A stretch of 45,307 nt of DNA, taken from Acidimicrobiales bacterium. GTDB lineage: Bacteria; Actinomycetota; Acidimicrobiia; Acidimicrobiales; GCA-2861595. Location of the stretch: assembly GCA_035540975.1 (NCBI GenBank), contig DATLFN010000048.1:1-45307 (forward strand), in the 5' to 3' direction. Under the pieces are notes generated by a model. The model did no database searches and was not told where the DNA came from. It worked only from the letters and a program-made list of their open reading frames with translations. This document shows, in pieces, positions 14,499-22,130 of this stretch (the stretch's first letter is position 1; each line of letters opens with the position of its first letter). The position numbers and the translations under genes are program-made.

Positions 14499-15458
14499 TC
14501 ACACCTCGATCTTGACCATGCGGAGGATGACTGCAACGCCGGCTGCGATGGACAGGCCGGTACCGGCGAGGACGGCCAGCCCCCACCCGCGGTAGAAGGG
14601 CGCCGCGTAGCCGGGGTTCATCAGCTGGATGGCCAGGAGCAGGCCGACGGGCAGCGCCCCGAGGACCCAGGCCGAGATGCGACCCTCGGCGGTGAGGACC
14701 TTGACCTCCCGCCGCACCTCTTCCCGGCTGCGGATGAAGTCCGCCAGGGTGTGGAGGATGTCGGCCAGCTTGCCGCCGACCGTCTGCTGGACGCGGATGG
14801 CCTGGACCACCCACTTGAGGTCCTCCACCTCCAGCCGCACGGCCATGCGCTCCAGGGCGTCGACCACCGGGTCGCCCAGGCGGGTCTCCGAGATCACCCG
14901 CCCGAACTCCTCGGCGATGGGGTCCTCGGCCTCCTGCGTCATCATCTGGATGGCTCGCAGGAAGGTGTGGCCGGCGGACAGCGACGAGGCGATCAGGGAC
15001 AGGGCCTCGGGGAGCTGGGCCTCGAATGCCTGGCGCCGCTTGGTGATCTTGACGCGGGGCACGCCAGCGCCGGCGCCCACGGCGCCCAGGGCGCCGACCA
15101 CGCCGAGGACGATCGAGGCGGTGATCACGCCCAGCAGGGCGCCGGCCACGATGGCCCCTGCGCCCACGACGATCACGTACTCGCCGGGCTTCAGCGGGAT
15201 GCGGGCCCGCTCGAGGGTGCGGGCGAGGGAGCCCTTGGCGTCGAACTGTCCGACCACGCGGCCGGCGACGCTGACCGCCCCGGTGTGGAACAGGCTGTGG
15301 CTCTCGGTCACGGCGTCGACGGGCACGTCGCGCTCGCCGTAGGGCAGGTCGAGGATGTCGGCCAGCGCCTGGTCGCGCTCGCGGGTGCGCAGGAGCACGC
15401 CGACGACCACGAAGGCGATGCCGAAGCCGACGAGGATGGCGACGACGGCGGCGCTCAT
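14499..15458 (-). CDS. tadB: Tad pilus inner-membrane platform protein TadB-like
   Basis: The protein has 319 residues. Membrane helices lie near the N-terminus, at about 95-135 and at the C-terminus. The T2SSF domain contains FEAQLPEALSLIASSLSAGHTFLRAI and DPIAEEFGRVISETRLGDPVVDALERMA. ATG overlaps the tadA stop (ATGA), so expression is coupled. It forms the inner-membrane base with TadC. Length and order (tadA-tadB-tadC) are typical. Confidence 0.92.
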   Translation of the reverse strand: MSAAVVAILVGFGIAFVVVGVLLRTRERDQALADILDLPYGERDVPVDAVTESHSLFHTGAVSVAGRVVGQFDAKGSLARTLERARIPLKPGEYVIVVGAGAIVAGALLGVITASIVLGVVGALGAVGAGAGVPRVKITKRRQAFEAQLPEALSLIASSLSAGHTFLRAIQMMTQEAEDPIAEEFGRVISETRLGDPVVDALERMAVRLEVEDLKWVVQAIRVQQTVGGKLADILHTLADFIRSREEVRREVKVLTAEGRISAWVLGALPVGLLLAIQLMNPGYAAPFYRGWGLAVLAGTGLSIAAGVAVILRMVKIEV

Positions 15459-16936
15459 CGGGCCCGCTCCAGCTCTGCCAGCTCGCGGGCCCGGGGGACC
15501 CGCATCCGCCCGGGGCGCTCGCCGGCGGAGGCGACGCGGCCCGACTTCGACTGGAACACCTTGGCCGGGATCTCGATGCCGGCGGCCGCCAGCTTGTCGA
15601 TGAACTTGGGCCGCAGGCCGGTGGGCACCAGCTCGCCGCCCGGTCTGCCGTTGGCGCCGACGCCCGGCTGCCAGCGGAAGATGTCCTGGAGGAGGATGAT
15701 GTCGCCCTCCATGCCCTGGACCTCGGTGACGGCCGTCACGACGCGGCGCCCGTCGGGCCGGCGGTCGACCTGCATGATGACGTCCAGGGCGGCGTTGACC
15801 TGCTCGCGGATCGCCCGCATGGGAAGCTCGAAGCCCGACATCAGGACCATGGTCTCGAGGCGGCTGAGGGCGTCCCGCGGGCTGTTGGCGTGGACGGTCG
15901 TCATCGACCCCTCGTGGCCGGTGTTCATGGCTTGGAGCATGTCGAGGGCCTCGGCGCCGCGGACCTCGCCGACGATGATGCGGTCGGGCCGCATGCGCAG
16001 CGAGTTCTTCACCAGGTCCCGGATGCGCACCTCACCCACGCCCTCGGCGTTGGGCGGGCGGGACTCCAGGTTGATGACGTGGGGCTGCTGGAGCTGGAGC
16101 TCGGCCGAGTCCTCGATGGTGACGATGCGCTCGCCTTCGGGGACGAAGGACGAGAGCACGTTGAGGTTGGTCGTCTTGCCGGTACCCGTGCCGCCCGAGA
16201 CGAGGATGTTGAGCTTGCCCCGGACGCACGCCTCCAGCAGCACGGCGAGGTCGAGTGTGTAGGCCCCGAAGTTGATGAGGTCCTTGACGGTGTACGGGTC
16301 GGCGGCGAACTTCCGGATGGTCAGGACCGAGCCGTGGATGGCGAGCGGCGGGATGATGGCGTTGACGCGGCTGCCGTCGGGGAGGCGGGCGTCCACCATG
16401 GGCGAGCTCTCGTCGATGCGCCGGCCCACGGCCGAGACGATCTTCTCGATCACCTGGCGGTACTGGACGTCGTCGGTGAACGCCAGCTCGGTGGGCTCGA
16501 TGCGCCCGTCGCGCTCGACCCAGATCTCGTCGAAGGCGTTGCACATGATCTCGGTCACGGTGACGTCCTGGAGGAGCGGGTCCAGGGGCCCGTAGCCAAG
16601 CGTGTCCTGGATCACCTCCTGGACGAACTTGCGGCGTTCCAGGGGCGACACCTGGACCTCCTGGCGCTGCAGGATGCGGTCCAGGGCGGCCTTGAGCTCG
16701 GCCGTGAGGGCGTCGCCCTTCAGCTTGCCCATCTTGGGAGCGACCTCGGCCAGCACCAGGGTGCGCACCTTGCGCTTCGACTCCTCCCACGAGGAGTTGT
16801 CCCGCTTGGGTTTGGGTTTGGCACCGTTCGCGCCGGCCGAGCCCCGGCGGCGGGCGGGGCGGGTGTTGATGTCGGCCTTGGCCTCCTCCTTGCGCTCCTG
16901 CTCCTCGAGCGCGGCGAGCCTTTCCGAGAGCTTCAC
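15455..16936 (-). CDS. tadA: Tad pilus assembly ATPase TadA/CpaF
   Basis: The protein has 493 residues from GTG 16936 with AGGAGG just upstream. The N-terminus is charged and variable (1-60), followed by the N-domain and RecA-like core of type II/IV secretion ATPases. Visible motifs are VTEIMCNAFDEIWVE, Walker A GGTGTGKTT (248-256), the Asp box TIEDSAEL, Walker B RIIVGEVRGAEALDML, and the His box GHEGSMTTVHAN. It is the cytoplasmic motor for type IVc (Flp) pili. Only one such ATPase is present, as in classical Tad loci. Confidence 0.96.
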   Translation of the reverse strand: MKLSERLAALEEQERKEEAKADINTRPARRRGSAGANGAKPKPKRDNSSWEESKRKVRTLVLAEVAPKMGKLKGDALTAELKAALDRILQRQEVQVSPLERRKFVQEVIQDTLGYGPLDPLLQDVTVTEIMCNAFDEIWVERDGRIEPTELAFTDDVQYRQVIEKIVSAVGRRIDESSPMVDARLPDGSRVNAIIPPLAIHGSVLTIRKFAADPYTVKDLINFGAYTLDLAVLLEACVRGKLNILVSGGTGTGKTTNLNVLSSFVPEGERIVTIEDSAELQLQQPHVINLESRPPNAEGVGEVRIRDLVKNSLRMRPDRIIVGEVRGAEALDMLQAMNTGHEGSMTTVHANSPRDALSRLETMVLMSGFELPMRAIREQVNAALDVIMQVDRRPDGRRVVTAVTEVQGMEGDIILLQDIFRWQPGVGANGRPGGELVPTGLRPKFIDKLAAAGIEIPAKVFQSKSGRVASAGERPGRMRVPRARELAELERAR

Positions 16937-16944
16937 GGGGCCTC

Positions 16945-18222
16945 CTAGTGGACCTGAGCGGCGGGCTGGCGGCGGAACAGGCGTCGACCGCGACGCCCGT
17001 TGTCGGCGGGGGGCTCGGCGGCGGTGGCCATGGCGGGCGGCCGGTCGCCGGCCGGGAGGAACGTGCCGAAGCCCTGCAGGATCAGCTTGCTGATGGGGGC
17101 GCCGGGCGACGACGCGAGCACCGGCACGCCCAGGTTGATGGAGCGGCTGACCTCCTTGGAGTACGGGAGGACGGCCGTGAACCCCTGGGGGAAGAGCCGG
17201 GTGATCTGGGCGACATCGATGCCGACGTCGGTCTCCGCCTTGTTCAGCAGGAGCTTGATGTTGTCGCTCGGGATCTTCAGGCGCTCCAGGGCGCTCAGGA
17301 AGACGCCCATGTTGCGGACGCTGGGCAGGTCCAAGGTCGCCATGGTGAAGAGCGTGTCCGACAGGTCGAAGGCGGCCAGCACGATCTCGTTCAGCGCCGA
17401 GGGCGTGTCCACGACGACGTAGTCGAAGCGCTTGCGGGCGGCGGTGATGATCCTGCCCACGTCCAGAGGGTCGATCCGGTCGGCCTCGGCGGGGTCCTTG
17501 GGCGCCGCCAGCACGGCGATCCCGGACTCGTGGGTGACCATGTACTCCTCGAGGTGCGCCTCCAGGTCGGCCTCGTCGGCGTCTTCGCGCTGGAGGGCGT
17601 CGGAGATGGTGAACCTGGGCCGCAGCCGCAGGGCGGTCGAGACCTCCCCGAACTGGAGGTCGAGGTCGATGATGCAGGCCCGCTTGCCGGTGTAGTGGCC
17701 GAGCAGGAAGGCCAGGTTGGTGGCGATGAAGGTCTTGCCGCAGCCACCCGTCGCCGACGACATCGTGAAGACCTTGCCCAGGTGGTCCCGGGTGCCGTTG
17801 GCGACCCCCGGGACGGGCGCCGGCGCCGTCGCCGCGGACTTCTTCCTCACCATGTCGAGGATGCGGTTGAGGCTGTCCTTGAGCGCCTCGTCGTCGGCCG
17901 GCAGCTGGACCAGGTCCACGGCGCCCGTGCGGACGATGTCGCGCAGGGCGGCGTCGGGCCGGCGGCCGAACGCCAGCAGCAGCTCCATGTCCGGGAGCTC
18001 GTCGTGGATCACCTCGAGGCGGGCCAGCCCCGTACGGGTGGCCAGGCTCGGCCCGGCCACCAGCACGTCGAACGGCCCGTCGGCGCTCAGCACCTCGGCG
18101 ACCACGCCGACCCGGGTGGCCGTCGTGATCTCCGGCCGGGGGCGGAGGTCGCCGAGCACCCGCTCCAGCTGCTCGGCGAGGGCCCCGCTGCGGTCGAGGA
18201 CGAGGATCTTGGGGTTGCGCAT
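16945..18222 (-). CDS. cpaE: Tad pilus ATPase/localisation protein CpaE (TadZ)
   Basis: The protein has 425 residues. The N-terminal receiver-like domain (1-120, ILVLDRSGALAEQLERVLGD) has a degenerate phosphorylation site. A linker is followed by a ParA/MinD-type ATPase starting near residue 150, with Walker A-like SATGGCGKTFIA, IIDLDLQFGEVS and VVVDTPSALNE. CpaE/TadZ places the Tad machinery at its cellular site. A Gly-rich basic C-terminus closes the protein. It sits between rcpC (14 nt gap) and tadA (8 nt gap) in one operon. Confidence 0.93.
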   Translation of the reverse strand: MRNPKILVLDRSGALAEQLERVLGDLRPRPEITTATRVGVVAEVLSADGPFDVLVAGPSLATRTGLARLEVIHDELPDMELLLAFGRRPDAALRDIVRTGAVDLVQLPADDEALKDSLNRILDMVRKKSAATAPAPVPGVANGTRDHLGKVFTMSSATGGCGKTFIATNLAFLLGHYTGKRACIIDLDLQFGEVSTALRLRPRFTISDALQREDADEADLEAHLEEYMVTHESGIAVLAAPKDPAEADRIDPLDVGRIITAARKRFDYVVVDTPSALNEIVLAAFDLSDTLFTMATLDLPSVRNMGVFLSALERLKIPSDNIKLLLNKAETDVGIDVAQITRLFPQGFTAVLPYSKEVSRSINLGVPVLASSPGAPISKLILQGFGTFLPAGDRPPAMATAAEPPADNGRRGRRLFRRQPAAQVH

Positions 18223-18236
18223 CTGCCCCTGCCCGC

Positions 18237-18788
18237 TCACGCGATGTTCTGCGTGGTGCGACCGGGGGTGGCCGGGAGGCCGGGAGCGTTCTCCGGCGTC
18301 AGCGACAGCCAGAGGCCCTCGAACGAGGCGAGGTAGATGACCTGCTCGGCGGCACCCGGGTTCACGGCCAGGAGGTAGGTCGTGTTGCCACCCTCGGCGC
18401 CGGCGGCCGGCCCGGTGACGGCCAGCACCTCGGCGTCGGCGATGATCAGCTTGGTGGCGGGCACGCCCTTGGCCGCCGAGTTGGGCTGGCGGTCCTTGAA
18501 GGTCCCGTAGACGTTGACCCGGTCGCCGGCCTTGGCGTAGCCGGCGAGCCCGGCGATGGCGGGGACCTGGACGGCGACCCCCTCCTTGCCGTTCGGCACG
18601 GCGACGGTGGGCGCCGAGCCGGTCGAGGCGGCGGGCACCGTGGCCACGCCGCCCGAGGGGGCGGCGGCGGTCACCTTGCCCTCGCTCTGGCCGCCGTCGT
18701 CCCGCACCAGCAGGAAGGTGAGGGCGGCACCGACGACGAACACGGCGGCGCCGACGGCGATGAGAGCGGTGGAACGGTTGCGGGCCAT
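18237..18788 (-). CDS. cpaB: Flp pilus assembly protein RcpC/CpaB-like (SAF domain)
   Basis: The protein has 183 residues from ATG 18788, with GGAGG 5 nt upstream. An N-terminal signal-anchor helix (STALIAVGAAVFVVGAALTF) is followed by a Ser/Ala/Gly linker and a SAF-like region with AVQVPAIAGLAGYAKAGDRVNVYGTF, typical of RcpC/CpaB. These proteins sit in the envelope and help the Tad secretin. The protein is shorter than CpaB of Gram-negatives (about 260-300), in keeping with the absence of an outer-membrane secretin here. It is the first gene of the minus-strand Tad operon. Confidence 0.85.
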   Translation of the reverse strand: MARNRSTALIAVGAAVFVVGAALTFLLVRDDGGQSEGKVTAAAPSGGVATVPAASTGSAPTVAVPNGKEGVAVQVPAIAGLAGYAKAGDRVNVYGTFKDRQPNSAAKGVPATKLIIADAEVLAVTGPAAGAEGGNTTYLLAVNPGAAEQVIYLASFEGLWLSLTPENAPGLPATPGRTTQNIA

Positions 18789-18886
18789 GCGTCCTCCGTT
18801 GCGGTTCGGGAGCCAGGGATCGGCCAAAGGGTTCTTCGGCAGGGCAAACGGCGGTCTGGATGGCGCTGGCGGGCCCTTTCCGCGTG

Positions 18887-18976
18887 GCCCGATCGGGCTG
18901 GTCACGGCCGGGCCACCTACCCCCCGGTCGGGCCACGGGGGCCCACGACGGCGCCGGCAAATGAGCCGATCGGGCT
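18887..18976. promoter_or_regulatory. Divergent Tad control region with repeated CGATCGGGCT
   Basis: The 253-bp gap between the divergent rcpC and tadE genes holds two copies of CGATCGGGCT, at 18890-18899 and 18967-18976. A related CGGTCGGGCC lies between them. The first copy extends to GCCCGATCGGGC, a perfect dyad. They are candidate operator sites for coordinated control of both Tad operons. No factor is known. Confidence 0.35.
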
Positions 18977-19041
18977 ATGCAGAACCGGTCGGTGACGTGC
19001 CGATAGTCCCCCCGAAGGACGAGGCGGATCGGAGGGCCGGT

Positions 19042-19500
19042 GTGAGGGGTCGAGGTGCGAGGGGCGCCGGAAGGCGCACGAAGCGGGCGGAACGGGGCAG
19101 CGTCCTCGTGGAGTTCTCGCTGGTGTTCGCCCTGTTCGTCCTGGTGATCTACGCCCTCATCAGCTTCGGCGTGATCCTGGCGGCGAAGAACAGCCTGACC
19201 CACGCCGCCGCCGAGGGCGCCCGGGCCGCCGTGGCCGTGGTCGACGACCCCATGACGGCCGACGACGAGCGGGTCGTGCGGGCGAGGGAGAAGGTCGACC
19301 AGGCGCTCGACTGGTTCGGCACCAAGTACGAGCCGGGCGACACGACGGCGTCCATCGCGCCGTGCGGGGCGGCCGAGTGCATCACCGTGAAGATCGTCTA
19401 CCCCTACTCCACCCGGCCCATCGTGCCGCCTGCCCCCGGCCTCGGGCTCGTCATCCCTTCCAACCTCACCTCGACGGCGGTCGTCGAGCTCACCGACTAG
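19042..19500 (+). CDS. tadE: TadE-like pseudopilin / envelope protein
   Basis: The protein has 152 residues from GTG 19042, which has GGAGGG 6 nt upstream; an in-frame ATG at 18961 would add 27. The basic N-terminus and motif ERGSVLVEFSLVFALFVLVIYALI are the TadE signature (G..hVEF..), including the Glu at +5 recognised by prepilin peptidases. The segment NSLTHAAAEGARAA is also typical. The C-terminal domain has Cys residues in PCGAAEC that could form a disulfide. It acts as a minor pseudopilin for Tad pili. TadG follows after 13 nt. Confidence 0.88.
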   Translation: MRGRGARGAGRRTKRAERGSVLVEFSLVFALFVLVIYALISFGVILAAKNSLTHAAAEGARAAVAVVDDPMTADDERVVRAREKVDQALDWFGTKYEPGDTTASIAPCGAAECITVKIVYPYSTRPIVPPAPGLGLVIPSNLTSTAVVELTD

Positions 19501-19513
19501 GAGACGAGCAGAC

Positions 19514-21277
19514 GTGAGAAGGTCGCTGTTCCTCAACCGGGCGCGGCGCGACCAGCGGGGCGTCGTCCTGGTTCTGGCCGTTCCCGCCCTCGTCCTCGCT
19601 CTGGCCTCCATGGCCCTGTCCGTCGACATCGGCCGCCAGGTGCTGGAGAAGCGCGATCTCCAGAAGATCGCCGACCTCGCCGCCCTCGACGCCGCCCGGG
19701 ACGTCGACAACGCACAGACGGCGGCGGAGGCGTCGGCCGACCGCAACGGATTCGACCCCACCGAGGAGGGCGCTTCCCTCGTGGCCGAGCGGGGCGCCAT
19801 CGACTCCTCCCGCGCCTTCACGGTCGACCCGGCCGGCGACTCGGTGCGCGTCACCCTCACGGCGAGGATCGACTACATCTTCGCCCCCGGCTCCAGGAGC
19901 GTGACGGCCACGGCCGTGGGCCAGCGGGAGGCCCCGACACCGCCGCCGACCACGCCCACCACCACCACGTCGACAGCGACGCCGGTCCCGACCGCCGGGT
20001 TCACCATCGGGTCCACCCTGGCGTCCGTCGACACCACCAAGGCGTCGCTGCTGAACAAGGTGCTGGGGGCGTGGATGAAGGGCACCGCCTCGGGCGGAGG
20101 CACCGCCGACGTCGTCGGCTGGCAGGGGCTGGTGGACGCAAGAATCACCCTGGCGGACCTGCAGAGCCAGCTCGAGCTCCTCGAGTCAGGCGTGCAGTTC
20201 GGCACCGTCGACGAGCTGCTGGCCGCCGACCTGAAGCTCGCCGACCTGGCGAAGGCCACCGCCAACGCCCTGAACGCCGCCGGCGAGCCGTCGCAAGCCG
20301 CCCTGTACGCGGGGCCCCTCGGGATCACGGCGCAGGCCACGAGCACGGCCACGTTCCAGCTGGACGACCTCATCACGGTCGCCGCGGGCTCGGGGGACGC
20401 CGCCCTGGCCACCGAGCTCAACGCCTGGGAGCTCCTGGTCGGCAGCGCCATGGTCGCCAACGGGACCAACCTGGTCAGCATCCCAGACATCGGGATCAGC
20501 ATCCCGGGGCTGGGGACCACCAGCCTGAGCCTCAAGGTCATCGAGGCCAAGCGCACCTACATCGGCCCCGCCGGCAGCGGCGTCAGCACGGCCCAGGTCG
20601 AGATGACGATCACCCCGACCCTCGACCGGCCCCTGGTGGTCACCGGCCTGACCGACGCCCGTCTCGTCGGCTCGTTCCCCTTCACGCTCCAGAGCGCGGG
20701 CGCCACGGGCACCCTGTCGGCGATCACCTGCTCGGGGACGAGCCCGGGCATCGGGGTCACCACCGACCTGAAGGCCTTCTCGGCGTCGACGTCGGCCACC
20801 CTCGGCGTGAACGCGACGGTGCTGCTCGCCAGCGTGCCGGTGGCGACGGTGGCCACCAGCGGTGGAGTGGCGCTCACCGACCCGACGTCGGAGAACGTCG
20901 AGTTCGCCTACCCCGGTCAGTTCACGCCCAGCTCCACCGGCAAGCGGGTGGGCTCGTCGCCCCTCGGGCTGTCCACCGGGTCGTCGTTCGACGCCACGGT
21001 GACCTCGCTCGGCGTGGTCGCGCTTGCCGCCGACCTGGACGTGACGATCGAGAACGACCTCAAGGAGGTGGCCGGGCTCCTGGACGAGCACATGATGGCG
21101 CACCTGCACAAGAACCTGGGCGTGAGCATCGGCGTGGCCGACCTGGCTGCCCTGAAGAAGGACTTCGACTACGGCTGCGCCAACCCGATCGTCCCGACCA
21201 CGACCGCGACCACCACGGTGACCACCACGGGGCCGACCACGACCACGACCATGGCGCCGCCCAAGCTGGTGGGGTGA
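19514..21277 (+). CDS. TadG-like pilus-associated protein with extended beta-rich ectodomain
   Basis: The protein has 587 residues from GTG 19514. The N-terminal motif RRDQRGVVLVLAVPALVLALASMALSVDIGRQ followed by LQKIADLAALDAARDV is the TadG signature (putative Flp pilus-assembly TadE/G-like). After a Thr/Pro linker (about 145-160) comes a large Thr/Ser/Gly-rich, beta-prone domain with no named family, ending in a Thr-rich tail. The bacterial TadG ectodomain often has a von Willebrand A fold, but no MIDAS motif is visible here. It ends 10 nt from the convergent gene, with no hairpin between them. Confidence 0.85.
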   Translation: MRRSLFLNRARRDQRGVVLVLAVPALVLALASMALSVDIGRQVLEKRDLQKIADLAALDAARDVDNAQTAAEASADRNGFDPTEEGASLVAERGAIDSSRAFTVDPAGDSVRVTLTARIDYIFAPGSRSVTATAVGQREAPTPPPTTPTTTTSTATPVPTAGFTIGSTLASVDTTKASLLNKVLGAWMKGTASGGGTADVVGWQGLVDARITLADLQSQLELLESGVQFGTVDELLAADLKLADLAKATANALNAAGEPSQAALYAGPLGITAQATSTATFQLDDLITVAAGSGDAALATELNAWELLVGSAMVANGTNLVSIPDIGISIPGLGTTSLSLKVIEAKRTYIGPAGSGVSTAQVEMTITPTLDRPLVVTGLTDARLVGSFPFTLQSAGATGTLSAITCSGTSPGIGVTTDLKAFSASTSATLGVNATVLLASVPVATVATSGGVALTDPTSENVEFAYPGQFTPSSTGKRVGSSPLGLSTGSSFDATVTSLGVVALAADLDVTIENDLKEVAGLLDEHMMAHLHKNLGVSIGVADLAALKKDFDYGCANPIVPTTTATTTVTTTGPTTTTTMAPPKLVG

Positions 21278-21287
21278 GCGCCGGTCC

Positions 21288-21917
21288 TCAGCGAGGGGCC
21301 GACGCCAGGAAGCGGTCCATGTCCTCGGCCCGGTAGAGGTTGTGCATGGCGGGGTGCTGGGGGGCCTTGCCGACGACCGTCCCGTCGGCGGTGGCGCCCC
21401 AGAAGCCCTCGTACACCTGCTGCGGCCGGTGGGGGTCGGGGACGTGGTGCGGGTCCCGGTCGACGTCCATGCCCGCCGCCACCCAGGACGGCTCGTCGAG
21501 GAACAGCACGACGTGCGGGCGCATGAGTGACCGGGCCCAACCCAGCCGCCCGGCGTCGTCGCCGACGTGCAGGAGCGTCGTGACGGCTAGGGCGTCGGAG
21601 GTGGACCACTCGGGCCGGCGGGTGCGCACGACCACGGTCGCCCACCGGCGGACCTCGGCCCAGAAGCCGAGGGGGTCGGGGTAGAAGAAGCCGTGGTGGG
21701 GCTGGCCGAGGGCGGGCGGGTCGTCGGGCCAGAGCACGAGCGTGTCCCGCCAGGTCGGGGGCTTGGTCGTCACCAGGAGGAGCCAGGCGTTGAGCGCCCC
21801 CGGGCTGTGGTCCGGCCATCCCCCGGCCCGGTGCCGCAGCGCCCGACGGCCGAGCCGACCGAGGCGCAGAGCCGCCTCGCGTCGCTCGGCCGGGTCCGGC
21901 GAGTAGAGGTCGGCGAT
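21288..21917 (-). CDS. Hypothetical cytosolic protein with unusual start
   Basis: The protein has about 209 residues, beginning ADLYSPDPAERREAALRLGRLG. It is Trp and His rich, with HVVLFLDEPSW and DPHHVPDPHRPQQVYEGFWG, and has no signal peptide or membrane helix. No family is recognised. In this coding frame no ATG, GTG or TTG occurs before sequence that looks non-coding; the best candidate start is ATC 21917, 5 nt after a TATCAT -10-like element. A far-upstream GTG (22043) would add residues encoded by codons unlike the rest. The ATG at 21924 is out of frame. A one-base assembly error near 21918 is another explanation. Confidence 0.7.
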   Translation of the reverse strand: MADLYSPDPAERREAALRLGRLGRRALRHRAGGWPDHSPGALNAWLLLVTTKPPTWRDTLVLWPDDPPALGQPHHGFFYPDPLGFWAEVRRWATVVVRTRRPEWSTSDALAVTTLLHVGDDAGRLGWARSLMRPHVVLFLDEPSWVAAGMDVDRDPHHVPDPHRPQQVYEGFWGATADGTVVGKAPQHPAMHNLYRAEDMDRFLASAPR

Positions 21918-21963
21918 GGGCCATGATAGGAGCGCTCCGGGGGGTGGCCGCCCCGGCCCCGGG

Positions 21964-21979
21964 CCCCTTGTAGGGGCTT
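21964..21979 (+). terminator. Possible intrinsic terminator reading plus
   Basis: GCCCC-TTGTA-GGGGC is followed by TTT and a pyrimidine-rich tract. No plus-strand gene ends here, so it may stop read-through from tadG or act inside the leader of the CAP gene. Confidence 0.35.
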
Positions 21980-22041
21980 TCGTCGTGTCCTTTCCTTTTG
22001 CGGTCGTCGCGACTACGTTCTCGGGCCAGGGAAAGGGGAGC

Positions 22042-22103
22042 ACCCGAGGCGGACCGCCGGCGACAGGCTCGATCGGCGCGTCGGTCCGCGGGCTGCTCCG
22101 GGT
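22042..22103 (+). promoter_or_regulatory. Structured 5' leader upstream of the CAP/repeat protein
   Basis: The arms ACCCGAG and GCGGACC (22042-22055) pair with GGTCCGC (22083-22089) and CTCCGGGT (22096-22103). They form a long interrupted hairpin 27 nt before ATG 22131. Cell-envelope genes of actinomycetes are often preceded by c-di-AMP riboswitches. I could not match that consensus, so only the structure is claimed. Confidence 0.35.
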
Positions 22104-22130
22104 CGCCACAGAGGGGAGCCGCACGCGCCG

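Noticed and set aside
21964-22130. c-di-AMP (ydaO) riboswitch
   Set aside because: The gene context fits, but I could not align the leader to the conserved core; only a structured leader is claimed.
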